Part shown: positions 14,860-23,719 of the stretch, piece by piece
Layout of the letters: the number at the start of each line of letters is the position of its first letter
Position numbering within the stretch: the stretch's first letter is position 1
Position numbers and translations under genes: made by a program
DNA from: Homarus americanus
Lineage: Eukaryota; Arthropoda; Malacostraca; Decapoda; Nephropidae
Assembly (NCBI RefSeq): GCF_018991925.1
Contig: NW_024725552.1
Coordinates: forward strand, 1-64,000
Direction of reading: 5' to 3'
Length of the DNA: 64,000 bases
Notes under the pieces: generated by a model
What the model was told of the DNA's origin: nothing
Databases searched by the model: none
What the model saw: the letters and a program-made list of their open reading frames with translations, nothing else

Positions 14860-15245
14860 GAGGTCTGTCCCTTCAAAAAAAAAAACTGTGAATATCTTCG
14901 TCGAAAGTACCGATCGAGTGTTTTTTGAAAGTGTTAATCGTATTGTTTTGATTAATTGAAGCTGAAGCCTATTCCCTCTAACAATGTCATTAGTGGAAAA
15001 ATATTTTGTTGAGTCTAATTGCCTGTGTCGGTATCTTAGCTTCATTCATTTACTTCTCGTACGAGTTATCATTAAGTATAAATAGTTTGTTTGGTTGAAC
15101 CTTTGATTATTTTAAAACATTCGATTAATCTACCCCAGAGTCGACGCTTCTTTAATGAAAACAAGTCTAATTCCTCCAACCTCTCTTCACAGGGTTTTGT
15201 TGCATGGTAGAGGTATTATCTTTGTTGCTCTACGCTGGACGGCCT
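14860..15245 (-). pseudogene. LINE reverse transcriptase C-terminal fragment (CR1/L2-like), decayed
   Basis: Read on the minus strand from about 15240 down, the translation gives VQRRATKIIP, a frameshift, then EERLEELDLFSLKKRRL, RLIECFKIIKG, a stop, and KLRYRHRQLDSTKYFSTNDIV. This order (QRRATK, YEERL..L.L.SLE.RRLRGDLIE.FKI, then a basic stretch ahead of the terminal FF..RVV..WN block) is the usual end of CR1/L2/Jockey-type RT proteins just after the polymerase domain. The WN-LP end is only vaguely visible. At least two frameshifts and an in-frame stop make it a pseudogene. It lacks the catalytic palm and endonuclease, so it is 5'-truncated as LINE copies usually are. It differs in sequence from the LINE ends at 20.3 and 21.6 kb. 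The clade assignment is inference; RT C-terminal origin is fairly secure. Confidence 0.75.
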
Positions 15246-15299
15246 ATAATATCACAATATCCTTAACAAAGTGATATTATGAAACTAAAGCCGTCCAGC
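15234..15299. repeat. Gapped inverted repeat at the broken end of the LINE fragment
   Basis: GCTGGACGGC (15234-15243) and ATAATATCAC (15246-15255) are perfectly complementary to GTGATATTAT (15271-15280) and GCCGTCCAGC (15290-15299). The loop is 15 bases, with unequal gaps of 2 and 9 bases between the arm halves. The left arm includes the last LINE codons (VQR), so the stem straddles the LINE breakpoint. Confidence 0.9.
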
Positions 15300-15865
15300 T
15301 ATAATCTACCTGAGTAGTTGCTTTGTCGATTTATTGAAGAAATAGTAAACAAATATGAGTTGCCGATTCAACTACGAAATATGGCATGGGTTATAGAGTA
15401 AGGTTGTGATCATCAGAAGGTGAAAATTATTATAGAAACTTAGTTATGCTGATGAATACTTCGCCTCTCCCCACCAGTGGTGGCAGGAGATGGATCAAGT
15501 GGATAGGGTGGAGGGCATATTATAATGATTCTAACAGTGGCGTTTTTATAACGTCATTGATCTAGTCAATGGAATACTAAAAGAATCGAAGAAAGAAATG
15601 CAAAACAAGCAATACTCAGTCAATGAGATATATATATGATGTAATGCATGAACATGTAGAGTGTAGCGCCGCTATACTGGCTCATCGGCCTCGCGCGGCA
15701 GACTTAGTAAACTGACCCATCGACTCTACAGTAGAGGATCAATTAATTATTGTTATTTATTGCCAAACATTTCTCTCGGATCTACGTGATTCACGTGGGT
15801 CGCCTATAACGCTGAAAAAAAACGGAAAAACCGAAAACAAAAACAAAAATGGAGAAATTACATCC
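15300..15865. other. Unique non-coding sequence
   Basis: Normal-complexity DNA with no recognised gene. An A-rich stretch with several AAAAAC words lies at about 15815-15850. Confidence 0.55.
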
Positions 15866-16055
15866 CAGCTACTCTCCCACTCCTCAATTCTCCCCTACCA
15901 CCCACTCTACTCCCTCACTCCCCCTTCTTCCCCTTCACCTTCTCTCTCCCTCCTCCTTCTTCCCTCTCATTTCCTCCTCCTTCTTCCCTCTCCCTACTCC
16001 TTCACACACCCTCTCTACTCCCTCACACTCCCTCTCTACTCCGTCTTCTTACCTG
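15866..16055. repeat. Short pyrimidine-rich tract (CTCCCTCACTCC)
   Basis: Loosely repeated CTCCCTCAC, CCTTCTTCCC and TCTACTCCCTC words. It is more C-rich than the TCTCC blocks at the left end. Confidence 0.85.
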
Positions 16056-16319
16056 CCTGCCAGGCTGTGGAGATGGTCATGACAGGTGAGGTGGGCGTGG
16101 TGTCATGAGCGTGGAGGAGGTAAACAAGGACCCTGGAGGACCGAGTAGAGAGCTTAGCCCCGCCCCCTCGCACGTGTAACCACGCCCCCAGCACGTGTTC
16201 ATCAGCTGTTCCAGACATGTTGAAAAAAGAGCCCGTCTGTGTGTTGCCGCCCTTCATCTGTTGGTGAGAGATGATGATGGTGTTATTATCAATTATTATC
16301 CTTGTTATCATTGTTATCG

Positions 16320-16321
<2 letters not shown>

Positions 16322-16358
<37 letters not shown>
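16322..16358. repeat. (ATT)n microsatellite
   Basis: About 12 uninterrupted ATT units. The flanks (16056-16321 and 16359-16530) are unique sequence without a recognised gene. Confidence 0.96.
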
Positions 16359-16362
<4 letters not shown>

Positions 16363-16529
16363 GGTTTCCATGATACACACATTAAATTCACGAGGCAGAG
16401 AAAGGTGAGGAAAAAAAGAAATACAAGGAACATGACTAAAGAAGAGATAAAACATAATATTATATTGTCCATAAATCTATCATTATACACATCCACCTGT
16501 CTGTCTGTCTACCAACCTGATTATCTGTC

Positions 16530-16910
16530 CACACTCCCCCAACCCCACACTGCCCACTCTCCTACAACCCAAACTGTTCACTCTCTCCACAACGCACACT
16601 GACCACTCTCCGACATCCCACACTGCCACTTTCCTCCACCACTTTGTTCACTCTCCCGACATCCCCTGCCCATTCTCCCCCAACCCACACTGCCCACTCT
16701 CCACATCCCACGCTGCCCAAGCCCACACTGCCCACACCCACACTGCCCATCTCCCCAGCCCATTGCCCTCTCCCTACATCCTACAATGCCCCTCTCCCCC
16801 ACTGTCCCACAACCCACTGTCCTCCCCAACCCCACTGACCCTCCCCCCACAACTCACACTGCCCAATCCCCCCACAGCCCACACTGCCCACTTCCCCACA
16901 ACCCACACTG
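16530..16910. repeat. CCCACACTGCCCACTCTCC minisatellite, left block
   Basis: Degenerate tandem copies of a C-rich unit of about 19-26 bases, centred on CCCACACTGCCC and CACTCTCC, with variable length. It is the same family as 17966-18935. Confidence 0.93.
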
Positions 16911-16935
16911 GAAATTGTGTTGTGACTCAACCTGA

Positions 16936-17706
16936 GGGCAATATAATCGAGAAAGGGTTAGAATTAACAACTGGGCATCCACTCTACAAACTTAATTAGT
17001 TGCCATACTCACAGCTATTAAATTCATTGAAACCACTGTCACTGACAGTCTCATCATCACTGACTCTCTACCCTCACTACTTGCCCTTGACACCCTCAAC
17101 TCAAGTTGCCACGCTCTTGTCTCTAAATATGCGTACCTTGTAGGCCTCATAAAACATGACAGAGTTGATGCCCTCGCCAAACTCGCGTCTAACAAAGACA
17201 CCGTTGAATACAATTTGGGACTGTCAAAAGAACCATAAAACTGTAATTAGGAAAAGAAATTATTCATTAATTTGACGCAAGTGAGCAAATGCAAACAGGC
17301 ACTAGTCGATCCATAGTTTACCATGATGAGATATATCAGTGAAACATGTATATGGAGCAAGTAACAAGATCACTAGATTACAAGATGTTGTAACCGCTAG
17401 ATTAAGGTTAGGATATAAGTACCTTTGGCAGTATGTTCCTCAAGCAGATGTAAACAAAACTAAATGTAAAGTGTGTGGCCAGACATATAGCCACACACTT
17501 GAACACTGCGTCCTCGACTGTGTGAAGATAGAACGCACGGACAGGTCCAGCACACGTGTGTGAAATGGCCAATACTTCATCTCTAATGGCAAGATAGCCG
17601 ACATATTAAGATTGTATCCACTTTTTGCACTTAGTAACTATATCCAGTTCTCATGTATAGAACCAAATACCAATGTGCTTGAATACTTCTCACGCAAGTG
17701 TGAATA
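16936..17706 (+). pseudogene. LINE fragment: RNase H domain and C-terminal Cys/His motif, decayed
   Basis: The + strand reads RINNWASTLQT-stop-LVAILTAIKF, then LIITDSLPSLLALDTL, HALVSKYAYLVGLIKHDRVDALAK and EYNLGLS. This matches an RNase H domain of a Jockey/I-type LINE: the stop replaces the catalytic Glu of the TELVAI motif, ITDS carries a catalytic Asp, and DRVDALAK the last one. The W-x-P-S-H-x-G segment expected between GLI and HDRVDAL is missing, so an internal deletion is likely. After frameshifts, 17339-17563 encodes KHVYGASNKITRLQDVVTAR, then CKVCGQTYSHTLEHCVLDC, a C-x2-C...H...C element typical of LINE C-termini. A third frame then gives FISNGKIADILRLYPLFA. There are multiple stops, so it is a pseudogene. 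The upstream RT and endonuclease are absent. Similarity is judged from motifs only. Confidence 0.82.
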
Positions 17707-17960
17707 ACAAAGTGGGAGGCCAGACATGCTGCCTCACACGCCTGTACTCACGCATTTGTGAATAAGTTACCTTATGTATAGAACTAAACAAATAATGTAA
17801 TTGAAATACTTGTGTAACATTCAGTGCCATAATATCCTGACAACAGGGGTAAATTATGACCCGTTGTAAACCCTACTCTGTAATCGTTTTCGCTACCGCT
17901 CACAGGATGAGTGTGGGTGTGCACAATAAAAGTAACCGCTGTAGAGGCAAAATCGAATCA
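17707..17960 (+). mobile_element. Probable 3' UTR and 3' end of the RNase H LINE fragment
   Basis: Non-coding sequence directly after the decayed C-terminus. It holds an AATAAA at 17925-17930, and the minisatellite resumes within about 40 bases. That places the LINE 3' terminus at the junction with the array. I see no clear poly(A) or short-repeat tail. Confidence 0.6.
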
Positions 17961-17965
17961 AATCA

Positions 17966-18935
17966 CTCCCCACCCCACACATCCCTCTCCCCAAGCCGGA
18001 CTGCCCACAACCCACACTGTCCTCAACCCCACACTTCCCGCTCTCCCCCACAGCCCACTGCCCTCTCCCCCAACCTACAATGCCCTCTCCCCCACAACCC
18101 ACACTGCCCCAAACCCCACTGTCCACAACCCACACTGCCCACTCTCCCCACAACCCATGCTCACTCTCCCCACAACCCACAGTGCCCTCTCCCCACAACC
18201 CACAGTCCACAACCCACACTTTCACCAACCCACACTGCTCCCTCTCCCCAAGCCCACACTGTCCACTCTCCCCTAGCCCGCACTGTTCACTCCCCACATC
18301 CCACAAAGCTCACTCTCCTCACCTCCTTTGCCCTCTCCCCACCACCCCTGCCCACCCTCCCCACCTGTCCACAACCCACACTGCCCCTCTCCCCACAGCC
18401 CGCACTACCCACAACCCACTCCCCACAGCCCACACACTGCCCCTCTTCCTTCAATCCACACTGTTCACTCTCCCTTCCCTCTCCCCACAACTCACACTTC
18501 CCAAACCCACACACCCCAAGCCCACATTGCTCCTCTCCCCACCTCTCCTGTTTACTCTCCCAACAACCCACACTGCTCCTCTCCCGCTTAACCCCACACT
18601 GCCCTCTCCCACAACCCACACTGCCCATTCACCTACCCCACACTGTTTACTCACCCCACAACCCACACTGCTCACTCCCCAAAACCCACACTGCCCCTCT
18701 CCCCAATCCTCACTGTTTACCCTCCCCTAACCCCTCTTACTCACCCCATCACACTGCCCTCACCCTACAAACCACACTGCCCTCTCCCACCTACCCACAC
18801 TGTCCACTCTCCCCCAGCCCACACTGCCCTCTCTGCTCACACTGCCCACTCTCCCCAGCTCCTGCCCTCTCCCCCACACCCTGCCCACTCTCCCTGCATC
18901 AACCTTACCCCCCCCCTCACACCCTACTACCTCCA
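17966..18935. repeat. CCCACACTGCCCACTCTCC minisatellite, right block
   Basis: About 1 kb of the same C-rich repeat as 16530-16910, in the same orientation: ACAACCCACACTGCCC and CTCTCCCC words with many length variants. Frames up to 427 codons here are Pro/His/Ser/Thr repeat translations in overlapping frames on both strands and are not genes. Confidence 0.94.
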
Positions 18936-19012
18936 CAGTTGCTGACTGAACACAATCTTGTCAAATGTCTATTATTTTCTTGTCTATTTTGGCCAACGTA
19001 TTCAAGCTGGGA

Positions 19013-19014
<2 letters not shown>

Positions 19015-19084
<70 letters not shown>
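19015..19084. repeat. (TC)35 microsatellite
   Basis: Seventy bases of uninterrupted TC. Confidence 0.98.
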
Positions 19085-19087
<3 letters not shown>

Positions 19088-19213
19088 GTCATACAACAGA
19101 AGTAAACCCAGGAAGGAGAAGATAACAATAAATAAGTAAACAGAGAACAGCTGATTAATTGTAAAAAAACAGCCACGTTATAATTATGTAATAACTCGAA
19201 AATCTTTCAGTTA

Positions 19214-19975
19214 AGACACAACACACTACTTTAATGGTATGATCTTACGACACAACACACTACTTTAATGGTATGATCTTACGACACAACACACTACTTT
19301 AATGGTATGATCTTACGACACAACACACTACTTTAATGGTATGATCTTACGACACAACACTACTTTAATGGTATGATCTTACGACACAACACACTACTTT
19401 AATGGTATGATCTTACGACACAACACACTACTTTAATGGTATGATCTTACGACACAACACACTACTTTATGGTATGATCTTGACACAACACACTACTTTT
19501 AATGGTATGATCTTACGACACAACACACTACTTTAATGGTATGATCTTACGACACAACACACTACCTTAATGGTATGATCTTACGACACAACACACTACT
19601 TTAATGGTATGATCTTTGACACAACACACTACTTTAATGGTATGATCTTACGACACAACACACTACTTTAATGGTATGATCTTACGACACAACACTACCT
19701 TAATGGTAGCAGTCTTACGACACAACACACTATTTTAATGGTATGATCTTACGACACAACACACTACTTTAATGGTATGATCTTACGACACAACACACTA
19801 CCTTAATGGTATGATCTTACGACACAACACACTACTTTAATGGTATGATCTTACGACACAACACACTACTTTAATGGTATGATCTTACGACACAACACTA
19901 CCTTAATGGTATGATCTTACGACACAACACACTACTTTAATGGTATGATCTTGACAACACACTTCCTTCAATGAT
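19214..19975. repeat. 34-bp minisatellite, about 22 copies
   Basis: Highly uniform unit of 34 bases containing ACACAACACACTACTTTAAT followed by GGTATGATCTTACG. Most copies are identical. Variants are ACTACC for ACTACT, loss of one AC (CAACACTAC) and loss of TAC before GACAC. The last copies are truncated and diverged. There are no unique spacers between units, so this is not a CRISPR-like structure. Confidence 0.98.
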
Positions 19976-20050
19976 GCGCGTAGTTTTTGACCAAGGTCTA
20001 TAGAGGGTCTTCCCGCGCGATGGGTGTGGTTTTCTTGACGTCACATTGCG

Positions 20051-20148
20051 GACTCCTTAACTACCTCACCCTCTGCCTCTCACCCCTGAACTACCTCACC
20101 CTTCCTCTCACCCTGAACTACCTCCTTCCTCTCACCCCTGAACTACCT
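20051..20148. repeat. Short minisatellite (CCTGAACTACCTCACCCT)
   Basis: Three to four imperfect tandem copies of a ~26-31-base unit with AACTACCTCACC and CTCTCACCC. Confidence 0.85.
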
Positions 20149-20269
20149 TATCTCAGTATCTCAAGAAAATAATACTAGAGTAGTAGAGTGTGTAATCTTA
20201 TGTTAACTTTAGCTGAGACACCAATAAGAGCAGTGGGTAGTACCAGAAAGGAAGGTTAGAAGAAACAAT

Positions 20270-20604
20270 AAGAACATAAGAAATTAAGAATGGAGGAAAC
20301 TGCAGCGGGGCCTATTGGCCCATACTGACAGTCCGTTTACACCCAACCCCTATTGCTCATATAAGCATCCAACCTATGTTTGAAGCAATTCAGCGTATTC
20401 GGGTTAATGATGATATTTGGTAACTTGTTCCATTCATCCACTACTCTGTTTCCAAACCAGTGTTTACCTATTTCACGCCTAAATCTAAATTTGTCTAATT
20501 TAAACCATTGTTACGAGTTCGCTCCTGGTTGGATAGTTTGAGTACCTTTGTAATGTCCCCTTTGTTTAGCTCCCTGCCTTCACTTCTATACACCTCTATC
20601 AGGT
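20270..20604 (-). pseudogene. LINE RT C-terminal fragment, copy 1 (CR1/L2-like)
   Basis: On the minus strand the frame from about 20604 reads LIDLIEVYRSEGRELNKGD, ITKVLKLSNQERTRNNG. A one-base loss in the T run near 20500 then shifts frame to DKFRFRREIGKHWFGNRVVD, EWNKLPNIIINPNTLNCFKH, RLDAYMSNRGWV and a stop at 20337-20339. The DLIEVYK...FRFR...FGNRVV.EWN.LP....N.FK.RLD pattern is the standard carboxyl end of CR1/L2-type LINE reverse transcriptases. The remaining ~65 bases down to 20270 are the start of the 3' UTR, shared with the copy at 21.6 kb. Only one frameshift and no in-frame stop are visible, so this is a relatively young 5'-truncated insertion. Confidence 0.87.
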
Positions 20605-21553
20605 CAATAAGTGCAGCTTGGGTTAGGGTAATTATAACTATATGTACAGTTACCTACAGGGTTCCTTCCCTCCTATTGTGCTTCAAATATTAATAATGTA
20701 GACATGAGGTGACAGGAGTATGACCTCACATGACAAGTGTTACCGTCAATGACACCATTTATACAAGTGATCTGTGAGTTGATACACAATAAATTTGTCT
20801 GTTTTGAGATGTTTATTTAACTTTTCCCATAAAAAACATCCGGCCAAGTAGAAAATATATATATACATAATTCATATTCCGACATAGTCAAAATATTTTT
20901 CTTCGTTTTGCATTTTTGATGAGTTGCTAAGATTTCGATTTAAGATGCACACCCTGAGAAACACACAACACCGCACAAAAATGGAATAACGTCTATAGCA
21001 AAAGATACATATTGAGAAACATCTGTCGATAGCAATTTCACACAATTGTGTCCATGGTAACACACAAACTAGATTTTCCATGAATTTTTAACTGTTCCCC
21101 AAAAATTTACAACTGGTATCTTTAGTTTTCCTTGTTCACTACAGTACAGGCTGTTTCACATTTGATCCAAGAAGTTGCTACTGGGTAAACTTATAGACAA
21201 CATAACAACCTGCAACATACCACAAGCCTTCTGTTCATTGCCGACCTTCAAGGGTAACTGGGCCATAATTTCTATGTCTTTCTCTCATTCAATGGATCCT
21301 TAACATCTATCGTGGAAAACAGCAACGCACACAAACAAAGGTCACGATGAAGTTGTAAGAAAACACTGACACATTAACATCACAATCGTCTCTCTTTATG
21401 ATTGGTTTCCATCAACTCACGACCTTTGCCAGAAGATATGTATCGCATCATATTTTACTTTGAACCAGAGACGGGTGTTCGTAACAGCCTTCCAATTGCA
21501 GGAGACTCCCCCAAAATCTAACACATCTAGATTTTGCTCTGTATATCATTATA
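20605..21553. other. Unique non-coding spacer between two LINE ends
   Basis: Normal-complexity sequence with a short (TA)n at about 20857-20868. I recognise no gene. Confidence 0.55.
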
Positions 21554-21557
21554 TAAG

Positions 21558-21790
21558 AGCATAAGAATGAGGAACTGCAGCGGGCCTTATCCATAATGGG
21601 CAGTCCCATTTACACCCAACCCTTATTGCCCATATATCCATCCAACCTATGTTTGAAGCTATCCAGCGTATTCGAGTTAATGATGATATTTGGTAACTTG
21701 TTCCACTCATCCACTACTCTATTTCCTACCAATGTTTACCTATCTAGCGCCTAAATCTAAATTTGTCTAATTTAAAACCATCGTGACACA
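21558..21790 (-). pseudogene. LINE RT C-terminal fragment, copy 2, more decayed
   Basis: Same family and orientation as 20270-20604. The minus strand reads DGFKLDKFRFRR, an in-frame stop, IGKHW, a second stop or indel where FGNRVVD should start, RVVDEWNKLPNIIINSNTLD, SFKHRLDGYMGNKGWV, and a stop at 21610-21612. The 3' UTR words (GGCCCGCTGCAGTTCC) match copy 1. It is truncated further upstream (starting at GFKLDKF). It keeps the T run that copy 1 lost, so the shared ancestor was in frame. Confidence 0.85.
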
Positions 21791-21886
21791 AATTTCACGT
21801 AGTAGTTGCAGGACTGAGAGGACTCGACCTGTCTTCAATATGACGTCCTGCACAAACATAGTGTAGTAACTCCCTCACAGATGGTA

Positions 21887-21892
<6 letters not shown>

Positions 21893-21923
<31 letters not shown>

Positions 21924-21993
21924 CTCAGTATAATACACACACATACACACACACACACATACACACACACACATAATAATAATAATAATAATA
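21893..21993. repeat. Compound (TG)n-(CA)n-(AAT)n microsatellite
   Basis: A TG run, a short TTTCTCAGTATA spacer, a CA run with CATA interruptions, then AAT units. TG followed by CA forms a potential long hairpin. Confidence 0.95.
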
Positions 21994-22520
21994 AAAATAC
22001 TATATTAACGGTTTATTGAAAAACTGCAGTCCTGAAGTCTGAAAAATATACATTGGACATAAATGACTTTTTAAGCAAAGACATGGGGTGGTGATATGTT
22101 TAAAAAGCTTTCATTACTGAAAGGAGAAGGAACATGAATTGAACATACAAATTATTATAGTTTACAGTTGATGGCCGCTGGCCTGCTGGCAGGAGACACC
22201 AGGTGGTGTGGTATACGAACACACATACGACGGGCAGACAGACAGACAGACAGACACTTTCGCCCACACAGCCTAGACTGACCAATAAACAGACCTATTA
22301 ACCTCCCAGTTTTATCAGCCACCCACCCTTTTGCAATGGTGTGGGAAAGGTGGGCTGCCTCAGTTAAAACACCCTCCCCTTACCCACATGACCACCTTTG
22401 TCCATTTAACCTCCCTCCCTCAGGCTCTTCACCCACCTTATCCTATACACTTTAAAACCATCTCCCCAATCTCTTATTCTCTCTCTCTCTTTCTAAAAAT
22501 GTACTGTACAAAACTACTAA
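21994..22520. other. Unique non-coding sequence
   Basis: No recognisable gene. A CAGA run of five to six units lies at about 22229-22254. Confidence 0.5.
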
Positions 22521-22700
22521 GGTTAGTTAGCTATGTTAGGTTATAGGTTAGGTTAGGTTAGGTTAGATTAATATATATCGCCTTGGCTTAAGAGAGAATT
22601 AGGTTAGTTAGGTTAGGTTAGGTTAGGTTAGATTAATATATATCGCCCAGCTAAGAGAGAATTAGGTTAGGTTAGATTGAGATAAGGTAAGGTGAGGTAA
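22520..22700 (+). repeat. Interstitial TTAGG-type tracts in a ~90-bp tandem duplication
   Basis: Runs of GGTTAGGTTAGGTTAGG occur twice, each followed by ATTAATATATATCGCC and AAGAGAGAATTAGG. A block of about 90 bases is therefore duplicated in tandem. TTAGG is the arthropod telomere repeat. At this size and inside other sequence these are interstitial, not terminal. Confidence 0.9.
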
Positions 22701-22789
22701 CATTAGAATGTTACCTGCCCTAATAAGGTACTATCCACAACCCCCGGCCCACACACCTCGCTAAACACACGCCAGACGATGGCTAATCA

Positions 22790-22827
22790 TGGGTTCTGTC
22801 TCAGTTGGGTCACGCCCCTATACCCCC
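22790..22827. other. Junction to minisatellite
   Basis: Unique bases leading into the TGTGTGTCCTGACC array, with no gene. Confidence 0.4.
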
Positions 22828-23610
22828 TAGCCCTCCTTGTGTGTCCTGACCCACTCCTTGTGTGTCCTGACCACTCCCTTGTGTGTCCTGGCCCACGCCT
22901 TGTGTGTCCTGGCCCATCCTTGTGTGTCTGACCCACTCCTTGTGTCCTGACTCCCTCCTTGTGTGTCCCTGACCCCTCCTTGTGTGTCTGACCCACTCCT
23001 TGTGTGTCTGCCCTCTTGTGTCCTTCCTGACCCACTCCTTGTGTGTCCTGGCCTCCTTGTGTCCTGGCCCCTCCTTGTGTGTCCTGACCCTCCTTGTGTG
23101 TCCTGACCCACTCCTTGTGTGTCCTGAACCACGCCCACTCCTTGTGTGTCCCTGACCCTCTCGTGTGTGTCCTGACCCCTCCCTTGTGTGTCATGACCCT
23201 CTTGTGTGACCCCACTCATTGTGTGTCCTAGCCACTCCTTGGCCTGCCCACTCCTTGTGTCCTGACCCTCCTTGTGTCTCCTGGCCCCTCCTATTGTGTC
23301 CTGAGCCCCTCCTTGTGTGTCTGACCCCACTCTTGTGTGTCTAGCCCACTCATGTGCAGCCCCTCCTTGTGTGTCCTGACCACCTTTGTGTCCTGACCCT
23401 CCTTGTGTCTGGCCCCTCCTTGTGTGTCTGGCCCTCTTGTGTGTCCTGACCCACTCCTTGTGTTCCTGACCCACTCCTTGTGTGTCCTGACCCACTCCTT
23501 GTGTGTCATGACCCACTCCTTGTGTGTCTCTGACCCACTCCTTGTATGACCCACCCTTGTGTGTCCTGACACTCCCTTGTGTGTCTGACCCCTTTCTTGT
23601 GTCTTGGCAC
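22828..23610. repeat. 21-22-bp minisatellite (CTCCTTGTGTGTCCTGACCC)
   Basis: About 35-40 tandem units of CTCCTTGTGTGTCCTGACCC plus AC, with many 1-4-base losses (GTGT for GTGTGT, CTGACC for CTGACCC). The minus strand gives His-Thr-Arg/Lys-Glu repeat frames up to 280 codons. These change frame with each length variant and are not genes. Confidence 0.95.
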
Positions 23611-23646
23611 ACACAAACCTCGTCAACACCCACCACTTGAATCCCG

Positions 23647-23674
23647 CACACACACACACACACACACACACACG
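23647..23674. repeat. (CA)n microsatellite
   Basis: About 13 CA units followed by CGTGTGTG, between the 21-bp and 10-bp-based arrays. Confidence 0.95.
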
Positions 23675-23719
23675 TGTGTGTTCATCTGGCAGTACAGGCA
23701 ATGTCCTGGTGGGCGAAAT

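Noticed and set aside
16036..16455. 139-codon frame on - strand as a host exon
   Set aside because: Half of it is the ATT microsatellite (poly-Ile). The remainder has no recognisable similarity or splice context I can defend.
17856..19139. 427-codon Pro/His/Ser-rich frame, possible mucin-like protein
   Set aside because: Minisatellite translation running into the TC microsatellite. No signal peptide, and the unit length is not held to multiples of three.
19214..19975. CRISPR-like repeat array
   Set aside because: Units are directly adjacent, with no unique spacers, in a eukaryotic context.
22827..23669. 280-codon His-Thr-Arg-Gly repeat frame on - strand
   Set aside because: By-product of the 21-22-bp array. 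The frame switches whenever a unit changes length.
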